From: Mixophyes australis
Lineage: Eukaryota; Chordata; Amphibia; Anura; Limnodynastidae
DNA: 64,000 bases
Assembly (NCBI GenBank): GCA_036250195.1
Contig: JAVHZZ010000006.1
Coordinates: 163,705,724-163,769,723 of the forward strand
Direction: 5' to 3'
Shown piece after piece: positions 1-13,300 of this stretch. Each line of letters begins with the position of its first letter. The first letter of the stretch is position 1. Under the pieces are notes generated by a model. That model did no database searches, was not told the origin of the DNA, and saw only the letters and a program-made list of their open reading frames with translations. A program made the translations under genes and the position numbers.

Positions 1-1396
1 GTGATTCAATATGACCAGGGATGCTCCCATATCACCAACATATTAAGAACAGAATCACCACTCAAACATGAGCAAATTCACTTTTCGGTAGATGCCATTA
101 GATTCATCCTAGATCACAATTATTTTTGGTTCAAGGGGCTGTGCTACAGACAGGTTCGCTCCGAGTTGCGCAAACCTGTTTGTGGCACACTGGGAGAACC
201 TCAGAATCTTGAATAATAACCCTCACCCGGGCAACATCACACTTTGGTGGCGCTACATAGATGATGTGATCATGATATGGGAGGGAGAAATGGATACCCT
301 CAAATCCTTTGTAGACTACATAAATGACAATGATCTGAATCTGAAATTCACTACCTCTATTAGCAAAGAGAGAGTTGAATTATTGGATTTGGAAATAACC
401 ATTCAAGATGGCAGCCTTCACACGAAGACCTTTATGAAGGAAGTTGATTGCAGTAATCATATTCTAGCAACTAGCAATCATCACTCCCAATGGTTTAAGA
501 GCACACCAGGGGGTCAATTCAAAAGACTACGAAGTACCAGTATTCAGGATTTTGAGGAATAGGCAGCTAGCCTCAGTGCAAAGTTTGAAGAAAAAAATTA
601 CAACCACTCCGTAGTTAAGGAAGCCATTAATACAGTAAGGGAAACTGATAGGAACCTTCTACTCTTAACAAAAGAAAAGAATCCTTATAGTACACAAGAA
701 CAGGCCGACATAAGATTTATCACACAATATAGTATCCATGCAAAGATTAGTAATATTGTTTCAAAATATTGGCCTATACTTTTGAAAGACAAAAAACTGA
801 CAGGTCTCATTCCAATTAGACCCAAAATTACTTTTAAAAGGTCACATAACCTACAAAATAATTTAGTGAGGAGTGCTATACCCTCTGAAACAAGCACTAC
901 CGTAAATACCTGGATGAACAATGATATAGGAGTTTTCTACTTCTGCAACAAATGTTTCACTTGCAAGAATACACATGTACATACCACAAAACCCGTTGTG
1001 GAATTTACATCTAACCACAGCGGTTAAAAGTTTAGCATCAAAGAGAAGATCACCTGTGAAACAACTGGTGTCATATATCTCCTACAATGCCCTTGCAATA
1101 AGCAATATGTAGGGAGAACTACTAGGAGTTTAAAGACCAGACTTGCTGAACATCGTAGGAACATTAAAAACAAAGTGGAAAACAACAGTGTATCAGCACA
1201 TTTTATGCAACACCTCAAAAGTGACTTCACCTCACTGAAGTTCCTGAGTATTAAAAAGGTCAGACAAAATTGGAGGGGCAACAATTTTACAGCTAAAAGT
1301 TCAAGGGAAGAGGCAAGATGGATATGCGATCTAGGGTCTCTAGCACTACATGGTCTAAATTTAGACTTTGACCTAGGGAGCTTCCTTGAAAATTGA
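1..1396 (+). pseudogene. Penelope-like retroelement, RT plus GIY-YIG endonuclease
   Basis: The element is cut by the left edge. Bases 1-160 (frame 1) encode the upstream reverse transcriptase part, DHNYFWFKGLCYRQV. A deletion near 155 then removes the RGTAMGTKFAxS-type block and shifts the frame. Frame 2 runs from 182 to 1396, interrupted only by TAG at 560 and TAA at 1025. The catalytic motif RYIDDVIMIW is near 250. A cysteine/histidine cluster CNKCFTCKNTHVH lies near 950. The GIY-YIG endonuclease follows with TTGVIYLLQCPCNKQYVGR and TRLAEHRRNIKN (1060-1170). The protein ends LDFDLGSFLEN. This domain order is typical of Penelope elements of the Neptune/Poseidon type. It is inactive because of the frameshift and stops, but only lightly decayed. 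Confidence 0.9.
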
Positions 1397-2539
1397 ACTC
1401 CATCCCCACCACCTAGGAATACTATTCTTCAGAAATACATTATTACATTATTACAGGGCACCTCCGCATACCTCCGTACCCATCATATACAATTACATCT
1501 GCCTCCTTTTTCTGTACAAGAAGCCTGCTTATAGGTTATATTTTTACCACAACTACCTCTTATTTTCTGAATATAGTGTGTACACTCAGAGGGATGTCAT
1601 TTTCAGAATTATATTAACAAATAGAGGGCTATTGTCTTTGACTGTGGAATGTTATTGTATATACTTTCGCTCAGTGTAGTACATACTTATTACAGGATGC
1701 CCCTATTGGAGAACTATTACCAATTAAAAGGTTTTGTATATTGTACGTTAACTTCACTGTGTTTATGGTGGTTACTGAGCAACAGAACCACTAGCTGTAT
1801 TGGCACTAATGAGATCTTTACACAGATCAGCACCTCCCATCTCCAGCGAGCAACCAATCAGGGCCTGGAAGGAGGGACATTTAAACCTTCAATGCTGATT
1901 GGAGATTCATATTCACTTATCCCTAAGGAAGCCTTTATTGTTGAGGTGAAACGCATTGGGTACTCTGCATATCATACATACCAACACCCACTTCACTGCA
2001 ACATCCGATAGTAACTCCCCAAGTGATATCCACCATTAAACTGCAGCCGCAGGAGACTCGCCCGTCAAGCGGGATGTAAGAGGCTATAGACGGAGACTAC
2101 TACAACTGGGAGCACCGAGGATCAGATGCGCATGCGCTAGCAAGCACCAATTTTACAGCGGCTAAGTCTGTCTATAGACTGCTCTCCTCTCCCTATCCAA
2201 GAGACTGCAAGGACGATCATGGGAACACCCGGAAGAATTCGCATATGTGACCACAAACTATGAGTTTTTCTTCCCATTTTGGGACTGATCGTTTTGGAAT
2301 CATGCAGGCATCTATTGGGAAGGTTTGCTATGTTGTTATACTCTGGCCAAAGCAGCATATGATATCCCTTTTAATACTTAACTATATAAAGTTTGTGATC
2401 ATTACATTATTTAGAGACTCTGTTTCACATTACTTAGTGGTGGAGTGCCAGGGAAATGTACCTATATCTATTTTATCTGAATGGTAGGGAGAGCATTAAA
2501 ATCCCCAGAGGCAGAACCCCACTTTCATATTCTCTTATC
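1397..2539 (+). mobile_element. Likely Penelope 3' flank or pLTR region
   Basis: This is non-coding sequence between the two Penelope fragments. It has an inverted CCAAT-type box (AACCAATCAG near 1852), a hammerhead-like motif at 1918-1962 and a GC-richer stretch at 2040-2220. I assign it to the element by position only. The exact boundary with unrelated DNA is not visible. Confidence 0.4.
1918..1962 (+). ncRNA. Hammerhead-ribozyme-like motif (degenerate)
   Basis: TATCC (1918-1922) can pair with GGGTA (1958-1962) as helix I. CTAAGGA (1923-1929) stands where the core CUGANGA is expected, with one mismatch. GCCT (1931-1934) can pair with AGGT (1944-1947) as helix II, leaving one extra A at 1930. 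GAAAC (1948-1952) is the second core strand. ACGCAT could form the tiny helix III. Hammerhead ribozymes in the terminal repeats of Penelope elements are an established finding, so the location fits. The core mismatch and the extra A make present activity doubtful. Confidence 0.42.
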
Positions 2540-3045
2540 CACGTTAAGGTAGACAGCGCTCGGTAATTTTCATCACAATTATTTTTGGCTTGAAGGCCAG
2601 TGCTACAAACAGGCTCGTGGGACTGCTATGGGCACAAAATTTGCGCAAAGTTAAGCTAGCACAATGGGAAAATGAGTACATCGGAGACAATAACCCATAT
2701 CGTCAATATATCTTGGAAACGCTATATAGATGACGTAATATGTGTATAGATAGGCCCTTTTTATATGCTTGACAAGTTTTTAGTCTATATAAATTTCGAA
2801 TGACCTAAATCTTCATTTCTCTGCTACAGTGAGTAAAGAACGGGTGGAATTATTAGACCTAGAAATTTTCTTCAAAGAAAATGAACTCAAGACAAAAACA
2901 TTTGTATAAAAGGTAGATACCCACACCTTTATACCTGTTTCAAGTAACCACCACACTACCTGGTTAAACAATATTCCGGGAGGACAGATCTGAAAAATTA
3001 GAAGAAACTGTTCAGAAGTTAATGACTACATTGTTCAGTCATCTA
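2540..3045 (+). pseudogene. Second Penelope-like RT fragment, heavily decayed
   Basis: The translation recovers HNYFWLEGQCYKQARGTAMG and TKFA, an IDDV-like remnant near 2725, VELLDLEIF near 2850 and SSNHHTTWLNNIPGGQI near 2950. These are spread over several frames with stops. It is paralogous to the first element but older. It keeps the RGTAMGTKFA block that the first copy has lost. It is truncated at both ends. Confidence 0.82.
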
Positions 3046-3099
3046 ATTTGAAAAAAAGATGTATAGAAAGAAAATATAAAAAAGAAGAAATAGATAAAG

Positions 3100-3620
3100 T
3101 CTACAAAGTTTGTCATTATGACAGGGGAACCCCTGCCACATGTCCCCCTGCTATAGTGCCACCCACCCCAGGCTGGTTTGCCTAGTGCTGGTTGCATGAA
3201 AATCAGGGGTACCCCACTCAAATTCTTCCCTGATTTTCACACAACCAGCAGTAGGCTGGCAGCACTAGAGTTAATAGTGCTCGGGCAGGGGGACCCCACG
3301 CTTTTTTTTTTGAACATTTATCTATTTTTAAACTTTTGACAGCTGCCGGACCTCCGGCTGTATAGGCAGACCAGTGTAATAGTGATGTGTTTACTAATCA
3401 CGCAGTTAGGAAACACAGGAGAGTTAGCTAAACACGGTAGTGTTTGACATCGCAGCAACTCACAAGAGATGACCAGCGATTTTTAAGAATAGAGTAAAAA
3501 TCGCAGTTTAATAAATCTGGCGACTTGGGGGACTAAAATCTCAGGTTATCATCCACGATTTGACGCAATTTTAAAACGCTGAAAAAAATCGGTCCTTAAT
3601 ACATTTACCTCCTGGTCTGT
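3100..3620 (-). mobile_element. Fragment of the Harbinger-type element family seen at 52089-53677
   Basis: The stretch with the inverted pair around CTAGTGCTGG and CAGCACTAG, the GAAAATCAGGGG/CCCTGATTTTC arms and GGGGGACCCCACGC followed by a T run matches 52430-52600 in reverse orientation. The end near 3600 (AATACATTTACCTCC) is a mutated copy of the family terminus CATTTACCCC. Only one end of the element is present. Confidence 0.65.
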
Positions 3621-6600
3621 TCGTGCATTTTGTGCAATATATGCAGACATTTTACTCTGAATTAAACATGCATGTCTGAAAGTGGAAGCTCGAAAGAGTT
3701 ACCTGTTAAGACATTTATTTAACTGTTATACAACTTTTTACAGTAAGGCACATCTTCATTTTTATGTATAATTACGTCAGCACTTTAATATATTAGTTTA
3801 TCTGTGCAAAACATTGAGAGTTGAGGATGAGGAGTGAGTTATGCCTGTAACCATGCACATTTCAGTTCTGTTGCACCCCTGAAAAGTTGAGCAGGGTACA
3901 GCATCTGCAAATACATTTATTCTCAACCCCTGCCAGTCATTGTTGTTAACTCCTGATAATATTTCTTACTGAAAATGTTATAAAAATGTACAGACTACCA
4001 TGTTTGACTGATGCATTAATATGATGTTTCGATATTTGTCGATCAAAGAAATGGTTAAGGGATTTAATATAATAATAATTAAAATTGCACTACTGTGGGT
4101 ATTGTTGTAGATACAGTCTTTTAGTCACTACTTATATGTTAATGAGGGGTGAATTATTCACTCATGTCCCCAGAGGTCAGTCAATAGTCAAGACCAATAC
4201 TCTGATTCTACAGGATCAAAACCATACTAGGCTGGTTCTTCTTAATTATGTTCTTTGGCATGCAAGGTAATATACCATACTGCTGACATCATTACTCAAT
4301 GAATGTGTAGTGATGTTGTGTGATCAGTATTTTATAAGTTTTTGTATACTGACAGCTAGAATGATTGTGAGAAAGCAGTAAATCTGCAAATCAAGTTCTT
4401 TGATGCAAGAGAGAAATTGACTGTGTTCAGTGCAGAAACTTTGCCCCCAAACCTTCTTGTTCTCAAGGCAGCTGTCTTAACTTCCTCCCTTTAGTCCTTA
4501 TCCATAAGCCAATAAATATATTTTCACTATAAAAGTAATTGTTTTAATATGGCCACAGACTTTGGTGATTTTTAATATGCTTAGGAAATTCTAATAAGAG
4601 GGGAAGGGGTTGTTTGATGGTTGCGACAGTTACAGTAAAACAATGACATTGAGAGAGTTGCTGAAGACCCTGCTTTAAACAAAGTGCTAATATGTCTCTG
4701 TGTCTAGACTGTAAATGCAATTCTGCAGGGACAACATGCCATAAAAAATGATTGTATAATATAGCATGCGCTACGCTAAAACAATGCTTATAAAAAGACA
4801 TAGTTAAGAACTAAAATGGAGAACAAATTATTTCCCATGTAATCTTATTGGTTCTTAATAGCATTCAAATAAGCTTAAATTTATATAGATCAGGTTCCTA
4901 AGTATTAGAACATTGCTCAAAGTAAGAGGATTTATTAGTGATCATCTGGCTCCCTCTGCTGGGATTTCTCTTTTCCTTCACCTTTAGCAATAGGCTCATT
5001 AAAGTATAATTCTACCCAAAACTGAAGTTATACCACATCTTGAGAGATTACATACCTAGTACCCAATGTCTGCTTCTGCAGTGAACATTTTATACATAAC
5101 ATACTCCCAGTATGAAAAAGTATCAGCAGGAGCCAGGAGAGTCCAGTGATGCATCCTAGTATATTAACTATTATTATTATGATTATCCTTTCTTTATAAA
5201 GCAGCCACATATTATGTAGCACTGTACACTGAGGAAAGCCTAATACAAATAAATAACATACAATATCATGAAACAGAAGGTAAAGCTGACCCTGCTCAAA
5301 TGAGCTTACAATGAAAAAGGGTTTGGGGAACAATTGATACATAAGGTAATGTCTTCACAATTTTTCTCAACTGAACCTCCTTCCTGTTCTGGTTCTGGAG
5401 AAACTTTTTGCTACATGAGCATTCCTATGGTTATACACCAGCTCACAGTAGCTGGGTGCCCAGTATTTTTCTTTGGTATCCTGCTCGCTGCTTGACACAG
5501 AACTAGGACACTTGTTCCTCATGTTCGCAGAAGTTCTGACGGTCTATGGCATTACCAGGGAGGCCACAGAGATCACCAAAGGAGGAACAGAGATGGCAAC
5601 AGCAATGAAAGTTACACTCAGTGAGTAAAGGAGCTGAGCTGGTATTACAGTAGGTCTTCAAAACAACCCTGGGTTTAAGCTCTTTTTCACAGTGTAATTT
5701 TATTCTGCATTGATACATTTTTAACAGTTTTATATTTGTGAGAAGAAGATTATGTATGAGATAGGGCACAGAGCTCACCAAAACTGCAACCATCTCTACC
5801 TGTCATCCACATGACAATAATTAAACACAAACATTAGTAAAATGAAGAAATGGAAATATAGGAAGTATACTGTTATACTACTGCTGACAAATATAAATAT
5901 TAACTCTCCTTACAAGTAATATTGTATCAAAGTTTTATTCAAAAATAAAAATAAAAGATGAAGCAAAATATTACACCAGATTAAATGTGTACATGTAGCA
6001 ACATACCTGATTCCTTTTGGACATTTCAGTAAAAAATAAATGAATATTCATTCATGTTATACAAAAATAGCATCTGTGATCAATGTGTTACTGGCGTTCC
6101 AGTTCTGTTACCGATATTATCATTATAAAGTCCTTTTGGCTTTCATTTGCTATAAAAAGTTCATGTGTCCATGTTCAATGTGCCAGAAATGAACAAGAGA
6201 TAGATCTAACTGTGGCGCTTCCATGACGGAGAACAAGAAAGAAGGTTTGACTATAGAATGGATGCCAGTATACATTAAACGTTTCTACAGTATGAGTCTG
6301 ATGCTTTTATTTGTTATGCGTACTCGTCAGCTAGATGTGTTCGATGATGAGGTAGATACTGTTTTTGTTTCTATGACAACTATTTTTAAAGTACTGATTT
6401 CATAGTCCGTTTGTTGGTGTGTCATTTCACAGAGCCACGTCATGATGGGGTGGAGGGTGGGGGGCTCAATTTATCCTGCACATCAGCACGGGATTACTAT
6501 CTACAGGGCAAATGTACAGCTGAGTCACTTCAGTTGCTGTCAAGCCAGAAGGGAACAGCATTTTTACTCTCGGTACTAAGGCGAGCCCTTTCTAAATTAC

Positions 6601-7128
6601 CTGTCACCATCTACTTGTAAATCTGACAATATCTTATCTAACAAATTGATTATTCAAAGTTGTCATTCAATAATTTTGAAATAATTTAAGCAGTGTAGGT
6701 TATGTGATATGACATTGAAAGGAATTTAGCAATCATTCTCAGCAGTCTGTCTCATCAATTTGTTCCAGAGATGCTCTCAGCAATCAATACCAGCGGTCTA
6801 TCTTATAGTGTTTTTCCATGGACTGTCTCATCAATCTGTCTTAGTGGTTTTATCCATTTGCAGAGCTGTCACCTGCGCGGTCACCTTTACCATATAATGC
6901 AAACCCAGTAAAAGAAGCGGCAAGTTCCATAACTGTCAACCCTCATCGTATATGTGCTAACAGTACAATGCACAGCATATAATAAAGCATCTGCAGCGTA
7001 GTGATAATTCCCCTCAACCCCTTACTAAATAAGCATTTGTATGATACAATGAGATCCTTTTCAAATACATTCCCCAGAATTGCTCAGTGCAATATGTGGC
7101 AGAACTGCCCCAGGAAGAAGTCCACAGT
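3621..7128. other. 3' flank and untranslated region of cdh26, no other gene seen
   Basis: This is AT-rich single-copy-looking DNA. Minus-strand AATAAA signals occur near 6306 and 5934 and could end the cdh26 3' UTR, but nothing in the sequence decides between them. The stretch at about 5160-5310 resembles the 3' tail shared by frog L2 elements and SINEs (an ATTATT run followed by a TGTAGCACTGTAC segment). I see no other coding signal. Confidence 0.5.
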
Positions 7129-7326
7129 CTAGATCCTGCATTGCTGGCAGATCTTCTCAAGATTGGCAAACTTTGGGTCAAAATCATCCAGGAAATTAAA
7201 GTCCATATTGCTTTCTGGGAAGGCGAAAGATTCCATTGAGTCGATATATTCCAGTTCCCCCTCGTAAGCATATACACGGGACTTGTAATCAGCTATTTCA
7301 TCAGCAACAGTGATTCTCTGCAGCCT
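7129..7326 (-). CDS. cdh26: cdh26 last coding exon (catenin-binding C-terminus) with stop
   Basis: Sixty-five codons plus TAG at 7131-7129, after acceptor [34 protein letters not shown] and [16 protein letters not shown] are the cadherin C-terminal blocks that contact armadillo catenins (compare the LxxLGPKFxxLAxxY pattern of classical and desmosomal cadherins). The protein ends QQCRI. Confidence 0.92.
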   Translation of the reverse strand, partial: RLQRITVADEIADYKSRVYAYEGELEYIDSMESFAFPESNMDFNFLDDFDPKFANLEKICQQCRI

Positions 7327-10300
7327 CTGATGGGTGGAAAAGGAGAAACATTAAGGACCAGCAGTACCAACTAATCCTAACTACACCCTACCGAACCTGC
7401 AATGACTGTTATAAGGGGAACTGTGTCATATTTTCCAGTTGAGTGTTTTTAACATTTGTTTTCTGTAAATGTTATTCCTTTTTTCTACATATGTAGCTTT
7501 AGCAACAAGGATGGGAACTGCCTAGCTAACTATTACCTCTACATCCTCCCTTTTGTTCCTTATTGCTCATCTGTTTTAGATGGCCACTGGTCCCCCAAAA
7601 TACAGGAGTTATAGGAAAGAGACACATGTTGGATGAAAAGCAAAAAGCTTTTCATTTGCATGTAACTACACAAAACTCCTAATTCCCTGTTCTTTGAGTC
7701 TATGTAGATATATCATCATCTTTCCTTAAAAAAGTTACTTGCTGCTGACTATGGGAAACTAGAATATTACCCTAAAATACAATAAAAGGTGGAATACACA
7801 TTTCTGCTTCAAATGCCAGCTTGGATAGTGAGGATATGAAATTTCCCATAAATCCAATAACAGTCTCAGCGTTGAAAACCGGGCATCAATGATCCTTATG
7901 GCCCATGTGAGAATCTTAGCAGATGAACCACAAGATATATAAAAGTTACAAGGTTTGACTGATCGCAACACGCCCTAACACGCGTGTGCCTAGCTATAGA
8001 AAGCATGTGTGTGTCCAGCCATAATAGCATGACAACTGCTTTGATGGATTAATTACAGTTCCCAGCTGTGCATTCCTCTGGTTTGGATGTGGTCCAACAG
8101 CACTGAATGATGTCTCTTAATCTGTCATGCTATTAGGTTAACCTATTGCGCCAAGGGCAATGGGCGTGGTAATATGTGTAATACTTATTATACTGGCATT
8201 TTGGCATAATAAAGATGTGTATTGTTGTAAAGTTGTTTGGGTGTTTAGTTTATATAAGTCAGATGTGTCTTGATTCTGAAAGCCATACTTAGAAATTGAT
8301 GCAATTAAAGCTATATAAAGTGTATTTATGTGCTATACTAAGTTGTAATATATGAAAACTGACATGCATTGCTGAAACTCGCTGCCAGGACGCCTTTGAA
8401 TCCCATTCTTGCTGTTATAACATTCTAAGGTTTATTGAATGGTTTATTAAGTCAGACATACTTTAATAAATACTTCTAGTTTATTCAATGCATATACTAA
8501 TATTTCTCTCACAAAAATGCCATAACTCTTTTTTTTACGCATTACCTGGACTCAGACAATGAATACATCCTGTGAAAATACCCAGAACAGTTATATTCTA
8601 GCCCATCAGTCATTAGTGGGTGCGCAGTAAGATGATGTAAGGTGACGTTACTGGAAATTATTTACTCAGTTATTGATAGCAAATGATATGGGGAAGTACA
8701 GACATTAGCGGTTTTCAATTGTATAGCGGAGACTGTGACAGGCCAAGTTCCTTAGGGTGGTGTCACATGGGCAGTTTGACGGTAGCACTTTTCCATTTAA
8801 AAAAGTGTTAACGTTCATGGATCTCAATTGCCCCTTGGTGGCAGGTGTCCATAAGCACTGAAGGTGTTGCATGCAAAGTCTTCTCGGCATGATCACTTCT
8901 ATGTAACCGGTGATGAGCTTTCCCCTTAGCAGAGTGCGATGAGTGCTGCACTTTTCTAGCTGAAAAAAACAGCTCCTGTGTGACACTACCCTGGTTCCAA
9001 GTTGTCCTACTTTGCCCTTCACTTCTTCTCCACCATGCGACAATAGAAATCCATGTTATAAATAAAAATACTTGGCAGTCTTTTTTTTATGATGCAAACA
9101 CCTTATGTATTGACCACTACGTAGTAAAAATCAGCAAGACTAACAAATATATACTATGCATTTAACCACTAATAGGGAACACTATCCTAAGCAGGGGCGG
9201 GCTGGGCCGGGGGGCATGGCCCCCCCGGGCCGTTTAGAATTACCGTTGTTAGGGCCGTCCCCCAGTTTCAAAATCGGCGATTTTTATCAGTGCATCAATG
9301 ACGCGGCCGCATCCCGTGTCATGTGATGCGGCCGCCTGTGTGCCCCCCGGGCTGAAATTGCCAGCCCGTGCCTGATCCTAAGGACATGGTGTTGTTATTT
9401 TTAAATCCAGGTAACCAATAGCACTATATCATTTAAGTCTTTTTACTTACTTGGCTAAGCATCTCTCCAATTTTCTCTACAAAAACATTTTCATTTCTGT
9501 TCTTAAGAGATCCATTTCTCATATATTTTCTGTTCTGTGAAACAAAAATAAACAATGTCTTTTTAAATTAATTCTCAAACATTGAGCAAACACATATCTA
9601 CAATGCTGGATTCTGAAATGCCCTGTATACATTCTCTATGTTCCCCTATACGCAAGGGAAGAGTTCCCCAAACACATGCAGTTTAAGCTACAGCAAAATA
9701 GCATTTTTATTAAAGTAAACCTGTAGCTACCAAATTGCCATAAATGTGCTGGAGAGAGACGGGGTCGTTCTGGCATCTCCTGTGGCAATATCCCAGAAAA
9801 CAGAAATTTTGGCATGATGACACACGCTGTATTTGTAGAACTGCTGTTACCTTGGTGGCCCCTGGGGTAAGTAAATCGGGTTAACACAGTGGATCCCAAA
9901 CATTCTCAGTTCGAAGCACCCTTAGGCTCTCCATAAATTTTTCAAAGCAACCCTGAGCAAAAATAATTACCAAGTAGTCCCCTGTCTTGCTTATCACCTG
10001 TCCTGGCCGCAGCCTGGGGGCGCAAAAAAAAATCGAGGCACGTAGAATCGCGGCATTTTGGCCTAAATTCCTAGTGAAGTGGGTAGACTTCGGGAGATTG
10101 CCACACTCTCCCGGGAGTCCGTGAGACTCTCCCAAAATGCGGGAGTCTACCGGACATTCCGGGAGAGTTGGCAAGTATGATTTAACTTATGTGCAAAACA
10201 GAATACTAATATGCACCCCTTGCATTGTAACATGGTTTTTTCCAGGAGACTGAAATAAGAAGTTTCTCAAGTTAAGATCCTTAATGAATCAGGCCCTCTG

Positions 10301-13300
10301 TCCTCATATGGAGTTCTTTCAAGACAACCCACAATATAGTCACACATTTTGGTTGTTTTCAGAAAGGACCTGACCTGAGGACTGAATTGTTGCCAGAAAT
10401 AAACACATTGCAGTGATTAAAAGTCCTTTCTTGAGTGAAATTACTATTATTGATGATCTTCACGGCTAGATCTGTAAACCTAAAGGTACTGATCATGAAT
10501 GAGGACATTATATTTTGAGATGTCTCGTTCATATTTCTTAATATTGACATTTTGCACCTGTACCTCTATTTTTATCTATTATATTATATAATATTATCAA
10601 TGCAGAAATATTGGCTTGTTAAGATGTGTTTGGATAGTGTACAAGCACCTTTTATATCAGTCTTCATCTCCTGTTTGTCTGAGCGTACCCTGTTTTGAAG
10701 TGGGTAGCCAATAAGACCATAGGAGTGTTCAGAGTAGAGATGGGCGGACTCGGTTCCCCGAGATCCGAATTCATCCGAATTTAGCCTATCCGAGTGCCGA
10801 GCCGAGCACGCCCGGTACTCTCCCGCCCATTCGGATTCGAAATCGAGGCAAAACGTCATTGTGACGTATTCGTATTTCTGAGCTCGGTTCTCGCGAGATT
10901 TGAAAAGCATAAATACCAGCCTCCACAGCAATCCATCGCCATTTGACAGAGGGAGAGAGCAAGGTTAGGTCCCACTGGCTAGATCAGTGCAGGGACAGAT
11001 CAGTATTTGGACACATTATTGTTTGTATGCAATACCATTGTCATCTTAATACCTGTTGTTACAGCAATAAGAGGAGGATAGAGGAGGGTTTTTTGTGCAG
11101 TTTCTGGCACTCCAAGTGCTTTTGGGGTGTCCCACATTCTTTTGCATTAATATTTCTGGCTGTCAAAAGTCCTGTTTGTCAGTAGTCTAAAAAAATAATA
11201 TTTAGCACTACCAAGTGCTTTTTGGGTGTCCCTAATTCTTTTGCATTAATTTTTCTGGCTGTCAAAAGTCATATTTGTCAGCAGTATCTAAAACAATTTG
11301 TAGCACTACAAGTGCTTTGGGCTCATAATGGATTCAAAGCAGTCCACACAGTCTTTTGAAATCAGTCAAAAAAACACACACCCAAAAATTTTTTACCGCG
11401 TCGAAGCAAAAAAGAAGTGTAACTGAGGAAAAGTTAAGTGCCGATAAAAAAAAAAATTACCAACATGCCATTCTACACACGCAGTGGTAAAGAGAGAATG
11501 AGGCCTTCACCTTTGTCTATTAGTGGCAGATCAAAAAATGTTACCGAGCCTACAAGTGGTGCACAACTACTGTTACGCATCAAAGCCGAGCTGCAAGATA
11601 ACAGTAAGGAATTAGAGGATAATATTTGCTCTGAATCACAAATGACACCAATCCCTGTGGAGAGTCCATCCACCAGTGGGATGTCTAATCGTGAGTATTC
11701 TGTTAATGTACCCATAAAGAGGGACCCTTTCAGCAGTTCTGCTGATGTGTGCCTGAACAGCCCGAGTATAGCCGCTGATACACAAATTGAGGATGCCACT
11801 TTGGAAATAGAAGAGGATGAGGGGGAGATTTGTGTAGGCGACGAGGGCACTAATGATGATGTTGATGATTATGATGCAGACAGATACCAAATTGCCTTTC
11901 TCAATTTCTATTTATATTCTAGACTCTATAACGGTTGAATAGTTTTCTATTTTGCTCCTAGTGGAGAGGGGGTCTGATGCAGACAGATACCAAACTGCCT
12001 TTGTCCATTCATTTTTACTTTCTAATTCTACAGTCTATGCAGGCTGCTTTTTTTCTATTCAACTACAAGTGGAGGGTGTAATATACACCCAAAGACGATG
12101 GCTACATTGCCAATAATCAAAGATGGAGGGGAAAGACAACCAGGTTTGTCTGTATAATTTGCAGGCAAGTGTTAGAATTAAGGACGGCCTACCAGGGATT
12201 AAACTGTTTTTTCATAATTTATTAGCTTTAGAATTACCTCACTTATCCAAGAAACTGGTGGAGCACTAAATTAGGTTATTTTAGACCAAAAAAAATGGTA
12301 TTTTTTCAAAAATAGCAAAATAAAACCAAACAAAACCAAAACCAAAACACGCAAGGGCAGTTTGGCAAAACCAAAACACAACGGTGATCCAGATCCAAAA
12401 CCAAAACCAAATCACTGGAGTCAGTGAGCATCTCTAGTTCAGAGTAGTACAAAGTATTTTTGGAGATGACTGTACAGATCTGGTGGGATGCAGTGACCTG
12501 TCCACTTGTATGATTATGTTAGTGATATGAGGAGGGGAATGGAGGCAACAGGAGACTGAATGTTAAATAGTGGAAAGGGCGGCGACCCCTGCCAGCACAG
12601 AGTGACATAAGGTTCCTATCAAACTGATGCATAGAGGGGCAGACATGTCACACTTCAGTTTACAACACGGAAGCTAATTGCTCTGTACAATCAAACTTGG
12701 CCAGGTAGACATATACAGTGTAGCTATATCTGGAGATTCCTTCCTCTAATACATGCTCTTATCTAATCCTACATGGATTAATGCATCCTTTGATCATGAT
12801 AAGGTGTAGTAGTAGTAGGTGATGTGGCTATTATGTGTTAGTAAACTACAATTTCCAGTTATTTTGTTGGGCTGTGTTTAGAACATGTGATGTCCTAAGC
12901 ATTGTGTCACATTAGTAGTTACACACCCAACATACTGCTCTCCAATGATCTACAGAAAAAGATAAGATGGTTGGCCAAGACGAAGTAGAAAAAAGAAAAC
13001 TTACAAGTAGAAGAGTAAACAACATTATAATAAAACTATTTGTGTACTGTCCCGGAAACAGTGCTACCCTAGTGTAGTGATCTACATGATATATACAGCT
13101 TTGTTACCTGCCCAATTCTTGAAAACATGTTGCCGTTCCCAGCTGTAAATTGCATGATATATGGTTCCACTAAAATCTAAATAAAGCGTAAATCTGTTCA
13201 ACTTCCACTATATTTTTAATGACTGCTAGTGAATATTCACAATTATTATGTTCCACATTGTGTTGTATCTATATCTTGCAAGTGGCTGGATAATTCCACA

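Larger units (their letters stand above)
10735..12436 (+). mobile_element. hAT-type DNA element (1.7 kb) with exact 8-bp target duplication
   Basis: The ends are TAGAGATGGGCGG and GAGCATCTCTA, flanked by GTTCAGAG at 10727-10734 and 12437-12444. The 5' part has a TATA-like box and the middle has an open frame (11438-11938). The 3' part carries a CCAAAACC-rich tract. Relatives lie at 37223-40458 (inverted) and 61895-62451. No recognisable transposase catalytic domain is present, so it is non-autonomous or carries only a first exon. Confidence 0.85.
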
